A stretch of 28,017 bases of DNA from Wolinella sp052173415 (GCA_052173415.1 JBQMYQ010000021.1:1-28017); one strand, 5' to 3'. Shown: positions 1 to 7,595, counted from the first letter of the stretch. Program-made: numbers and translations. Notes: generated from the sequence alone by a model not told the origin.

Positions 1-258
1 CTTAAGTAAATTCATTAATTTTTCTCCAAAGAGTATAGTCTTTTAGGCTATTCAACCAATCCTGACCCGATTAAGGGGATTTGGAATTTTTATACATAGA
101 TTTGCGCAGGATAGGGCGAGAAACTTCCATATGTGTTTCAAAACGAGTAAATGCCATGCACTCCGATGTTGCTTGAAGATATGAAGTTTCGGGTGGGGGG
201 GGGGGTCGTTCCTCTTTTGGTTTTTCAAAATTTTAATGAGCTTTCAAGCCCTCGCTAA
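1..258 (-). pseudogene. Decayed protein-coding remnant containing a poly-C/G tract
   Basis: No intact gene is present. Read on the minus strand, one frame runs from about 230 to 72 and gives a plausible protein tail: charged residues (FEKPKEER), a run of six prolines encoded by the C tract, then SYLQATSECMAFTRFETH and a stop. Just after that stop a different frame reads QDWLNSLKDYTLWRKINEF and stops near position 4. An upstream in-frame stop at about 232-234 separates it from further open sequence. This looks like the 3' end of one gene broken by a frameshift and stop codons. I do not recognise the family. It could also be chance open frame in AT-rich DNA. Confidence 0.4.
195..205. repeat. 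G11 homopolymer tract (C11 on the minus strand)
   Basis: Eleven uninterrupted G residues follow GGGT. Long G/C tracts in Helicobacter are typical slipped-strand sites that switch surface-modification genes on and off. Here the tract lies inside the decayed minus-strand reading and encodes prolines in it. It is the longest G/C tract noticed in the window. Confidence 0.9.
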
Positions 259-287
259 ATGGGGTTTATGCATCGTAATCGTGAGGC

Positions 288-322
288 AATGAGCGCGCTC
301 TTTAAAAGGCGCGCGCGTCATC
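288..322 (-). terminator. GC-rich hairpin downstream of copA
   Basis: Just past the copA stop codon, GCGCGC (about 292-297) pairs with GCGCGC within 309-317 around a ten-base loop, and flanking ATGA/TCAT extends the stem imperfectly. No clear T-run follows on the minus strand, so termination is only inferred from position and stem strength. Confidence 0.35.
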
Positions 323-337
323 GGGCGAGCTTGAGAT

Positions 338-2494
338 TTAGAGCTTCATGCGCCCGATTCTTAGGGCATTGCTTACGACGCTCACCGAGCTTAGAGCCAT
401 TGCAGCACCGGCGAGTGAGGGTTGCAGGAGGATTCCCAGCCACGGATAGAGCGCACCCGCCGCGATGGGAATCAAGATGGAATTGTAGAGGTAGGCGAAA
501 AATAGATTTTGCTTGATATTTTTTAGCGTAAAATCGCATATTTCTATAGTTTGTTTAACTCCGCTCAGATCCTCTCGCATGAGTAAAATATCACCCGAAG
601 CTTGTGCGAGCGCACTCCCACTACCAAGCGCGATTCCGATGTCTGCGCTCTGCAAAGCTAGCGCGTCATTCACACCATCGCCTACAAATAACACGCTCTT
701 TTCGCGCATAAGCTCCTCGACCACGAGGTGTTTATCTTTAGGCAGGATCTCTGCTTTGAAGCTTGCGATTCCGAGCCTTTTTGCCACTTCACTGACCGCC
801 TCATGGGAATCGCCGCTTAAAATCATCGGCTCAATGCCTCGTGTTTTGCAGTAATCAACAAGCTCTTGTGCGCCCTCTCTTAGGCTGTCAATAAGCCCAA
901 ATTGCGCGATTAGATTCCCATTATGTGCGACATAAATATTGCTTAAGTTTGGGAATCGCTCCCCTTTTTCAAGTGCGATTCCGTGCTGTTTTAGCAAGGT
1001 TTGATTCCCTACGATGAATTTCCCGCTTTCAAAATCCCCGATGATTCCCATTCCTACGAGCACTTGAGGGGTTTGCAGAAGTTTGGGCGATTGTTCTAAA
1101 TTTGTGATATTTTCTTTAGCATATTTTGTAAGTGTATATGAAATAGGGTGCGCGCTACCGCTCTCTGTGCTTAGGAGCATCTCATAAAACCCTGCGGGAA
1201 TCGGGGCGAAAAATCGTGCTTCTTTGAGTGTGAGCTCGCCTTTTGTGAGCGTGCCGGTTTTGTCAAAAAGCGCGATGTTAATCCGCTGGCTTTTCTCGAT
1301 GATGTCGGGATTTTTGATGAGGATTCCCTCTTTTGAGGCACGTGAAATCGCCGTTACGATGGATATAGGCGTGGCTAATCCGAGCGCGCAGGGGCATGAG
1401 ATGATGAGCACCGCGACACTCGCTAAAAATGCCTGCTCTACTCCGTCCCCAAAGAGTAACCACAAAATCCCCGTGAGAATCGAAATAAAAATCACGCTAG
1501 GGACGAAGATCGAGGCGATTTTATCGGCGAGTTTGCCAATCGGGGGTTTTTGGTTTTGTGCGCTCTCCAGCAGATCGACCATCTCAAAGAGGAGCGATTC
1601 CTTAGCAGCTTTGGTGGCTTGTGCTCGGACATAGCCGCTAGTGAGCACGCTTCCACCGATGAGTCTCTCGCCCGCGCGCTTATGCACGGGGAGGTATTCG
1701 CCACTAATGTGTGAGCTATCCACTTCGGCTTCTCCCTCAAGAATCACGCCATCTATAGGGATTTTCTCGCCTGCTTTGATGATGCATATATCGCCTGCTT
1801 TGATGTTTAAGAGCTCAATTTCTTGCTCGATTCCCGCGCGGATTACTCTCGCTTGATTGGGCAGAAGCTGCGCAAGGAGTCGCACGCCTTCACTTGAGCG
1901 TTTTTTCGCTTTTGTTTTGAGCCATTCGCCAAGCAACACAAACGTAATGACCGCCACAGAGCCCTCAAAATAGAGCCCCATTTCATGAGCGGGATTCGCG
2001 AAAAACAGCGCAAAACACGAATAAAAATAGCCACTGCTTGTCCCAAGGACTATGAGGAGATTCATATCGGCGTTTTTGGTCTTAAAAACGCTCATCGCCC
2101 CTGCGTAAAATCCCGCTCCTACGCCAAATTGCACGATGGTCGCGAGCGCGAATTGTGCGTAGTGATTGAGTGCGCTCTGGGGTGCAAACATGTGAAGTGT
2201 GAAAATCGCGATAAACAGCGGTAGTGCAGTGAAGAATCGCCGAGCGAGCGAGCGAAGCTCCCGCGCGTCATCAGCCTGCACGCTGTCCTCTTGTGCGGGG
2301 AATCCATACGAGCTTACAAGGCGGATGATCTGTTGGGCGGATAGGAGCGTTTCATCGAATTTCACGCGCCCTTTGCCCGTGATGGCATTGACATTAACGT
2401 CTAGGATTCCCGCTTCGCGCCCTAAAGAAGCGACGATCCCCTCAGCGCATGCGCTACATTGCATACCCTCGATTCTTAGCTTGATGATGTCCAT
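338..2494 (-). CDS. copA: Copper-exporting P1B-type ATPase CopA
   Basis: Inner-membrane ATPase expected to pump Cu(I) out of the cytoplasm. The 718-residue protein has an N-terminal heavy-metal-associated domain with GMQCSAC at residues 10-16, an actuator domain with SGEY at 264-267, the transmembrane metal motif CPC at 367-369, the phosphorylated aspartate D411 in DKTGT, the HP pair at 449-450 and the hinge GDGVND at 605-610. YN at 670-671 and MALSS at 699-703 match the Cu(I) sites of the last two membrane helices, which favours copper over zinc or cadmium. The start is ATG with AAAGGA upstream. It is divergent from nrdB and stands alone: no CopZ/CopP chaperone gene follows. The actuator loop is unusual, since families normally carry TGE or SGE followed by a small residue. 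Confidence 0.93.
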   Translation of the reverse strand: MDIIKLRIEGMQCSACAEGIVASLGREAGILDVNVNAITGKGRVKFDETLLSAQQIIRLVSSYGFPAQEDSVQADDARELRSLARRFFTALPLFIAIFTLHMFAPQSALNHYAQFALATIVQFGVGAGFYAGAMSVFKTKNADMNLLIVLGTSSGYFYSCFALFFANPAHEMGLYFEGSVAVITFVLLGEWLKTKAKKRSSEGVRLLAQLLPNQARVIRAGIEQEIELLNIKAGDICIIKAGEKIPIDGVILEGEAEVDSSHISGEYLPVHKRAGERLIGGSVLTSGYVRAQATKAAKESLLFEMVDLLESAQNQKPPIGKLADKIASIFVPSVIFISILTGILWLLFGDGVEQAFLASVAVLIISCPCALGLATPISIVTAISRASKEGILIKNPDIIEKSQRINIALFDKTGTLTKGELTLKEARFFAPIPAGFYEMLLSTESGSAHPISYTLTKYAKENITNLEQSPKLLQTPQVLVGMGIIGDFESGKFIVGNQTLLKQHGIALEKGERFPNLSNIYVAHNGNLIAQFGLIDSLREGAQELVDYCKTRGIEPMILSGDSHEAVSEVAKRLGIASFKAEILPKDKHLVVEELMREKSVLFVGDGVNDALALQSADIGIALGSGSALAQASGDILLMREDLSGVKQTIEICDFTLKNIKQNLFFAYLYNSILIPIAAGALYPWLGILLQPSLAGAAMALSSVSVVSNALRIGRMKL

Positions 2495-2565
2495 TAATGT
2501 TCCTTTGTGTGGGAATCGGTGAATTTTTCTTCGCGCATCTTATCTACTTTTTACTATTGCCCATC

Positions 2566-2571
2566 TATAAT
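2566..2571 (+). promoter_or_regulatory. Predicted -10 box upstream of nrdB
   Basis: TATAAT lies 38 bases before the nrdB start in the copA-nrdB divergent gap, with no good -35 match, as is usual for sigma-70 promoters in Campylobacterota. Confidence 0.6.
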
Positions 2572-2609
2572 TAGAGATCACACAAAACTTAGGAATCGAT
2601 AATTACCCC

Positions 2610-3635
2610 ATGATTACACGAAAGAAAATTTACAACCCAGAATCGACTGAAAGCGTCAATGAGCGCAAGATTTTCGGCGGGAATCCGACGAGCATTTTTG
2701 AGCTAAACAAGATCAAATACCAGTGGGCGTATAACCTGTGGAAAGTAATGCTTGCCAATACATGGTTCCCTGAAGAGGTCAATATGACGCCTGATAAGCG
2801 CGATTACAACGGTGGATTGACCCCCTCTGAGAAGCTCGGATATGATCGCGCGCTCGCGCAGTTGATTTTTATGGATTCGCTTCAGACTAATAATCTCATC
2901 GACAACGTAAATCCCTACATCACAAGCCCAGAGATTAATCTAATCCTCGTGCGACAGGCGTTTGAAGAGGCATTACATTCGCAAAGCTATGCCGTCATGG
3001 TGGAATCGATCTCCGCAAATACCGATGAAATCTATGATATGTGGCGCGTGGATATGCAGCTAAAAGGCAAGAATGACCACATCGCGGGGGTTTATGAGGA
3101 GCTAGCGGGGAATCCAAGCGACTCGGCGATGCTCAAAGCCATGTATGCGAATCAGATTTTGGAGGGGATCTACTTCTACTCGGGATTTAGCTTCTTCTAC
3201 ACACTTGCACGCAGTGGGAAAATGCTCGGAAGTGCGCAGATGATTCGCTTCATTCAGCGCGATGAAGTTACGCATTTGCTGCTGTTTCAGAATATGATTA
3301 ATTCACTCAAAAAAGAGCGACCCGACCTCTTTACGAAGGCTTTGGAAGAAGAGGTGGTGGAGATGTTCAAAAAGGCGGTGGAGGTGGAATCCGCATGGGG
3401 CGATTACATCACGCAGGGGCAGATTTTGGGGCTCACTTCTGATATTATTCATCAATACATTCAATATCTAGCGATGGATCGCATGAGAAAAGTGGGCTTG
3501 CCGCAGATATACAATGTATCGCACCCGATCAAATGGGTCGATCAGTTCAGCTCGTTTAATGAGCAAAAGACGAATTTCTTCGAAGGAAATGTTACAAATT
3601 ACGCGAAAGGGAGTATCAATTTCGATGATTTCTAA
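2610..3635 (+). CDS. nrdB: Ribonucleotide reductase class Ia, beta subunit
   Basis: Supplies the tyrosyl radical for reduction of ribonucleotides to deoxyribonucleotides together with NrdA, which is not in this window. The 341-residue protein has all di-iron ligands at the spacing of the E. coli enzyme: D89, E120, H123, E185, E219 and H222. Y127 sits four residues after H123 and is the expected radical tyrosine. The C-terminus (NFDDF) is the acidic/aromatic tail that docks on the alpha subunit. The ATG follows AGGA at a rather long distance of about 15 bases. It is the first gene of an operon: the next start codon lies 11 bases inside its 3' end. H. pylori also places nrdB next to pcm. Confidence 0.95.
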   Translation: MITRKKIYNPESTESVNERKIFGGNPTSIFELNKIKYQWAYNLWKVMLANTWFPEEVNMTPDKRDYNGGLTPSEKLGYDRALAQLIFMDSLQTNNLIDNVNPYITSPEINLILVRQAFEEALHSQSYAVMVESISANTDEIYDMWRVDMQLKGKNDHIAGVYEELAGNPSDSAMLKAMYANQILEGIYFYSGFSFFYTLARSGKMLGSAQMIRFIQRDEVTHLLLFQNMINSLKKERPDLFTKALEEEVVEMFKKAVEVESAWGDYITQGQILGLTSDIIHQYIQYLAMDRMRKVGLPQIYNVSHPIKWVDQFSSFNEQKTNFFEGNVTNYAKGSINFDDF

Positions 3636-4347
3636 AAGACTCTATGCACTGCAATTTAAGACTAGGAATAGCTTTGATGAGAATCTCTCTACGCTTAAGA
3701 ATCTCATCTCTAAATGTCGCGAGGATTCTATTATTCTTGCGCCTGAAGTGTGCCTCACGAATTTCTGCTATCAGCGCATGGATGAGGCTTCAGAGTTTGC
3801 AAAAGTCGCCACAGAGGAGCTTCTAACTCTCTCGCGCGATCGGACGATTGTGCTAAGCATGATTGAGAAGAATCGGCTTGAGTATTTTAATAATCTCAAG
3901 GTGTTCCACCGTGGCGAGATGATCCACAAGCAGTCCAAAAGTCGCCTTTTTCCGCTGGGCGATGAGCATAATCACTTCAGCGCGGGGAGCGAGGCGGAGA
4001 TTGTGCCCTTTGAGATTGATGGGATTAAATGTGGCGCGATTAACTGCTTTGAGCTTCGTTTTACGGAGCTGTGGAATCGCGTTCGGGGTTGTGAGCTGAT
4101 TTTTGTCCCCGCACAGTGGGGAAAAGAGCGCAAAGATCACTTCGAGACGCTCACTAAGGCTTTGGCGATTACCAGTCAGGCTTTTGTGCTCACAAGCGAT
4201 GGGGCGAATGATAATATGGCGCGCGGGAGTGCCGTCATTTCGCCCTTTGGGATTGTTACTAAAGATGATGAGAAAGATATTATATTCCTTGATGCGGATT
4301 TGAGCGAGATTAAAAAAGTGCGTCGATATATTAATGTGGGGCTTTAA
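3625..4347 (+). CDS. Nitrilase-superfamily carbon-nitrogen hydrolase
   Basis: A 240-residue member of the nitrilase/amidase superfamily, which hydrolyses amide or nitrile C-N bonds. The catalytic triad is visible: E41 in LAPE, K105 in KSRLFP and C141 in INCFE. The start is the ATG overlapping the end of nrdB (frame ATG-ATT-TCT), preceded by AAAGGGAG; an open frame extends upstream inside nrdB but has no better start. The stop codon abuts the start of pcm, so the gene sits in the middle of a translationally coupled three-gene operon. The substrate cannot be told from sequence. Helicobacter homologues have been labelled beta-alanine synthase-like, but a metabolite-repair omega-amidase-like role is equally possible. 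Confidence 0.85.
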   Translation: MISKRLYALQFKTRNSFDENLSTLKNLISKCREDSIILAPEVCLTNFCYQRMDEASEFAKVATEELLTLSRDRTIVLSMIEKNRLEYFNNLKVFHRGEMIHKQSKSRLFPLGDEHNHFSAGSEAEIVPFEIDGIKCGAINCFELRFTELWNRVRGCELIFVPAQWGKERKDHFETLTKALAITSQAFVLTSDGANDNMARGSAVISPFGIVTKDDEKDIIFLDADLSEIKKVRRYINVGL

Positions 4348-4977
4348 TTGAATAGCCTCAAAACAGAGCGCATGACAGAGGAGATTCACAGGCGATTCCC
4401 GCTATCTCCTGAGGTTTATGCTGCTCTATCAAAGGTCGATCGGGAGCTTTTTGTGCCAAGCGGATTGCGTCATTTGGCGTTCATGCTTGATGCGCTCCCC
4501 ATGAGTGAGGATCAGTGGATCAGCTCGCCACTCACGGTCGCAAAAATGACGCAATATCTTGAGCCCAAAAACGGTGATAGCGTCCTTGAGATAGGCTGTG
4601 GGAGCGGCTATCAGGCAAGTGTGCTCAGCCATCTTTTTCGTCGCGTTTTTAGCATTGAGCGTATCGAGCGATTATTGCTTGAGGCTAGGGTGCGCCTTAA
4701 AGAGCTTCAGATTATCAACGTAAATACAAAGCTTGATGATGGACAAAAAGGCTGGGCGCAATACGCTCCCTATGATCGCATACTTTTTTCCGCCTCTACC
4801 CCCACGATTCCCCAAGCCATTATTGATCAGCTCGAGGAGGGCGGGATTCTCATCGCGCCTATTCAGGAGCAAAACGAACAGCTTATTAAGCGGTTTGAAA
4901 AACGTAACGGAGTCTTTCAAGAGATTCGCACATTGGAGCGTTGTAGCTTTGTGCCTGTGAGGACGGGAATCGCGTAG
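4348..4977 (+). CDS. pcm: Protein-L-isoaspartate O-methyltransferase
   Basis: SAM-dependent enzyme that starts repair of isoaspartyl residues in damaged proteins. The 209-residue product carries the family block SPLTVAKMTQYLEP, the SAM-binding glycine motif VLEIGCGSGYQ, and a C-terminal EEGGILIAPIQE segment. I chose the TTG start immediately after the preceding stop because the N-terminus NSLKTERMTEEIHRRF then aligns with the recalled H. pylori protein. The in-frame ATG at 4372 would give a protein eight residues shorter. No strong ribosome-binding site is seen, which fits translation coupled to the upstream gene. Confidence 0.92.
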   Translation: MNSLKTERMTEEIHRRFPLSPEVYAALSKVDRELFVPSGLRHLAFMLDALPMSEDQWISSPLTVAKMTQYLEPKNGDSVLEIGCGSGYQASVLSHLFRRVFSIERIERLLLEARVRLKELQIINVNTKLDDGQKGWAQYAPYDRILFSASTPTIPQAIIDQLEEGGILIAPIQEQNEQLIKRFEKRNGVFQEIRTLERCSFVPVRTGIA

Positions 4978-5033
4978 GATTCCCACGCCAAGATAAAACG
5001 GGATTTTGCCGATTCTGCTTCGGGTAAGAAGCC

Positions 5034-5068
5034 AAAAAGAGCTCGCCATGCGGGAATCGCGCTCTTTT
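5034..5068. terminator. Bidirectional hairpin between pcm and the GMC gene
   Basis: AAAAAGAGC (5034-5042) pairs with GCTCTTTT (5061-5068), giving a stem whose A/T ends supply a U-run in both directions. It sits between convergent genes and can serve both. Confidence 0.7.
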
Positions 5069-5075
5069 AGCGAAA

Positions 5076-6740
5076 CTACACCTCGCCCAGTAGTGCGCTT
5101 AGATTTTGTTTTATATATTCGGCGACCCGAAAGGAGTTGGCATAGATCGTCCATGTGTAGGGGACGCTCCCACCTGTGGGCATGAAGCTCCCATCGGTCA
5201 GGAATAGATTTGGATGATCATAGCTTCTGCAGTAGCGATCCAAAACATGCACTTTGGGATTATCGCCAAAGCGCGCGCCTCCGGCTTGGAGATTTTGCGA
5301 AGGAGACGCGGAGGTAGAGTAGGTAATGTTTTTTGCCCTCATTTTTCGCATTACGGCAAGAGCCTTTTGGGCGAGAAACTCCGCGACCTCAAGATCATGT
5401 GGATGCGCACCGATTCTCACACACGCCACGGGAATCCCGTGCTTATCTTTATACGCCTCATCGACGCTCACAAAGCAGTTGTCATTAGGCAGCCAGTCGT
5501 TAAAAATCTCAAAAGTCAGCACACGCTTTTTAGTGAATGCCTCAAAAATGCGCTCCTGAAGTGCCTCGCCAAAGAGCAGATTCTCCTCACTATCGCGTTT
5601 TTGCGCGTTTGCTCGGCGGATTGGATTGGCATGCTCAAAGAGAAAATCCACAACCCCGCCTTTAAACTCTTTGGTGAAATACCAATCCTTAAGCGCGCGA
5701 TTGATAAAAAGCCCAGGAGCTAGGAGCGTCGCGGCGTCAAAGTGCGTAAGATCAAACTCTCCGCGCCCCATGCCACCGCCTGAAAATAGGAGATTTTTGC
5801 CTAGACTTCTCGAGGAGTTCGCCAACCCGTGCGGGAATCGCGCATTTTTTGAATTAAACAATAGACGAATGCTCTCAATCGCCTGAGCCGCTACGACAAA
5901 AAGCTTTGCGTGAAGCTCGTGCGTCTCGCTTCGCTCATCTAGGTAGCACGCGTGGGTAATTTTGCCCCGCTCATCGCTCTCAAGCTTGAAAACAAAGGCG
6001 CGCGGAATGATTTTTAGATTCCCCGTTTTTAGCGCAGGGTTTAGCAGCGCAGCGCGCGAACTGCCCTTCGCTCCGCTAGAGCAGCCATATGAACCGCAGT
6101 AATTTGAGTAATAACAGGCGTGTCGCTCAAGCGCATCTTCGCTGAGAATCGCCCTAGGAACGACGTAAGGCGTGTATCCAAGCTCTTGACATGCCTCATC
6201 AAAGCGTGCGCTTAGCGCATGTTCTGCGAGGGGTGCGTAGGGATAATCCTGCGAACTTCGCGGCTCATGATGAGGATAGGCGCGCACGATTCCCGAGACG
6301 CCTACGATTTTTTCCACTTTGTCATAAAAGGGCTCAAGCTCATCATAGCTAATTGCCCAATCCTCGACATTCGCCCCGCTAATCTCGCCATAGACGGACT
6401 TGAGGCGAAAATCATCAGGCTTAAGACGATGAAAATAGCCACTCATGAAATTTGAAGAACCACCTAGCAGACTGCCATTCCAAAAGCTCCAGCCGCTCTC
6501 AAAAGTCGGCGTTTTGACCCACTGCCCCTCTTCAAAAGACTCGATGACATGGTATTCATCGCGGAGTTTTGGGGTGAAAATGTCGCGTTTTGTGTAGGCG
6601 ATCTCATCTTTGGAAAAATCGCGCTCCTGATAGATTCCTCCCTTTTCAAGAATCGCTACTTTCTTACCTGCATTTGCGAGCTCATAGGCGATCGGTCCTG
6701 CACCAGCGCCACTCCCGATAATGCACACATCATAAATCAC
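5076..6740 (-). CDS. GMC-family FAD oxidoreductase (gluconate 2-dehydrogenase large-subunit-like)
   Basis: A 554-residue flavoprotein. The FAD-binding GSGAGAG motif is at residues 9-15 and the acidic end of that fold (ILEKGG) at 30-35. A cysteine cluster C209-x5-C215-x4-C220 followed by SGAKGSSRAALLNPAL is typical of gluconate/fructose-dehydrogenase large subunits, where such cysteines have been linked to an iron-sulfur cluster. The C-terminal block NLFLTDGSFMPTGG (511-524) is the usual second FAD-contact region. There is no signal peptide; the gene downstream of its start codon encodes a Tat-exported partner, so it is probably carried to the periplasm with that partner. The usual active-site His before GG-x-RFG and the Asn of the NPT motif are not obvious (L484, V526), so the substrate is uncertain. 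Confidence 0.85.
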   Translation of the reverse strand: MIYDVCIIGSGAGAGPIAYELANAGKKVAILEKGGIYQERDFSKDEIAYTKRDIFTPKLRDEYHVIESFEEGQWVKTPTFESGWSFWNGSLLGGSSNFMSGYFHRLKPDDFRLKSVYGEISGANVEDWAISYDELEPFYDKVEKIVGVSGIVRAYPHHEPRSSQDYPYAPLAEHALSARFDEACQELGYTPYVVPRAILSEDALERHACYYSNYCGSYGCSSGAKGSSRAALLNPALKTGNLKIIPRAFVFKLESDERGKITHACYLDERSETHELHAKLFVVAAQAIESIRLLFNSKNARFPHGLANSSRSLGKNLLFSGGGMGRGEFDLTHFDAATLLAPGLFINRALKDWYFTKEFKGGVVDFLFEHANPIRRANAQKRDSEENLLFGEALQERIFEAFTKKRVLTFEIFNDWLPNDNCFVSVDEAYKDKHGIPVACVRIGAHPHDLEVAEFLAQKALAVMRKMRAKNITYSTSASPSQNLQAGGARFGDNPKVHVLDRYCRSYDHPNLFLTDGSFMPTGGSVPYTWTIYANSFRVAEYIKQNLSALLGEV

Positions 6741-7225
6741 AAGACGGCTCCATAAGGGCGTTTGGGGCGGGGCTCTCCGGGGATATGAGAGACCGCTTTC
6801 CAGCCGAGCTCGTTGCGATTCCCACCATAGATCGGATCACTAAACATCGCCTCTAAACCATAATACATAAGGAGCGAGCACCATGCCTCAAAATACTCCT
6901 TTTTGAGGGCTTTTTTGAGTAGTGCGAGGCGTTTTGGCGCATTTGCTTCCAAAAACCAAGGAAAATTCCGATCAAACTCCTGCGCCCCCTCAAGGATAAA
7001 ATCGCGATCATCACTATCCATGTGCTCGCTTTTTAGGGCATTGCGCAGGAATCCAAGCGCATTTATCTCGCTTGCTGAGGGCATATGTTTGGTCTTAGGC
7101 AAAAGCAACTCCTGAACCCCTGCGAGAATCGCCTCTGTTTTTTTCTCTTGCGTCGCGTGTGTTGCACAAAAAAGGGGCGTGCACACACCCAGCGCAAAAA
7201 AGCTCAAAAATGTCCGTCGTTTCAT
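6737..7225 (-). CDS. Gluconate 2-dehydrogenase subunit 3-like protein, Tat-exported
   Basis: A 162-residue small subunit of a periplasmic flavin dehydrogenase. The N-terminus KRRTFLSFFALGV is a twin-arginine signal (RR at residues 3-4) with a hydrophobic stretch up to about residue 20. The segment FSDPIYGGNRNELGWKA near residues 128-144 is the hallmark of the gluconate dehydrogenase gamma subunit family. Its stop overlaps the start of the GMC gene by 4 bases (ATGA), so the two are translated together. No cytochrome c subunit follows; C. jejuni has a similar two-gene arrangement. No ribosome-binding site precedes the ATG, and a TACAAT box lies only 7 bases upstream. Confidence 0.88.
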   Translation of the reverse strand: MKRRTFLSFFALGVCTPLFCATHATQEKKTEAILAGVQELLLPKTKHMPSASEINALGFLRNALKSEHMDSDDRDFILEGAQEFDRNFPWFLEANAPKRLALLKKALKKEYFEAWCSLLMYYGLEAMFSDPIYGGNRNELGWKAVSHIPGEPRPKRPYGAVL

Positions 7226-7232
7226 GGCGGTG

Positions 7233-7238
7233 ATTGTA
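7233..7238 (-). promoter_or_regulatory. Predicted -10 box of the GMC/subunit-3 operon
   Basis: TACAAT on the minus strand ends 7 bases before the ATG. If it is the promoter, the transcript would start at or within a base or two of the start codon, which would explain the absence of a Shine-Dalgarno sequence. Confidence 0.4.
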
Positions 7239-7326
7239 GCATATTGCTTTTTGCGTATTTATTTTGTTTTACGTAGCGAGATTTTGCAGAAATAGGCAAA
7301 GTTTTATGAGTTTTTAATAACATTTT

Positions 7327-7332
7327 TATAAT
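7327..7332 (+). promoter_or_regulatory. Predicted -10 box of the small Cys/Lys repeat gene
   Basis: TATAAT in T-rich DNA 44 bases before the start codon. Its own AAGGAG ribosome-binding site (7366-7371) is close to consensus, so the gene is probably well expressed from a dedicated promoter. Confidence 0.65.
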
Positions 7333-7376
7333 TTAGTGCTATTCTTGCGCTTTCAAATAACTTTCAAGGAGATTCC

Positions 7377-7595
7377 ATGAAATTTTCTGCTTTTAAGGCT
7401 TTTGCGGCGGTTTTGCTTGCAATAATGTTCGCAGGTAGCGCATTGGCGGCTGACGCAAAATGCGGTGCAGATAAAAAAGGTGAAATGAAATGCGGTGCTG
7501 CAAAATGCGGCGCAGATAAAAAAGGCGAGCTAAAGAAGAAAAAGCCTGACGCAAAATGCGACGCGGATAAAAAATGCGGAGCAGATAAGAAGTAA
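7377..7595 (+). CDS. Small exported Cys/Lys repeat peptide, HvfA/bufferin-type metallophore-precursor-like
   Basis: A 72-residue protein with a clear Sec signal peptide (hydrophobic residues 8-20, cleavage expected after ALA at 22-24). The mature part of about 48 residues is almost entirely Lys, Ala, Gly, Asp and five cysteines: C29, C39, C44, C61 and C67. The unit AKCGADKKGE occurs at 27-36 and 42-51, followed by degenerate copies at 59-66 and 66-72. Cys-Gly pairs in a charged low-complexity repeat resemble the EGKCG repeats of HvfA-type oxazolone/thioamide-modified copper-binding peptides, which need a DUF692 (MNIO) enzyme and a partner protein. No such enzyme is in this window. It could instead be an unmodified periplasmic metal-binding peptide. 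Function is inference; the signal peptide and repeats are directly visible. Confidence 0.75.
   Translation: MKFSAFKAFAAVLLAIMFAGSALAADAKCGADKKGEMKCGAAKCGADKKGELKKKKPDAKCDADKKCGADKK

Noticed and set aside
181..258. Plus-strand 25-codon reading through the G11 tract (MKFRVGGGV...)
   Set aside because: Too short, no ribosome-binding site, and the minus-strand reading through the same tract is more protein-like.
259..516. Open plus-strand frame of 85 codons overlapping the end of copA
   Set aside because: It runs antisense to copA, is Arg-rich in the way of shadow frames, and has no ribosome-binding site or recognisable motif.
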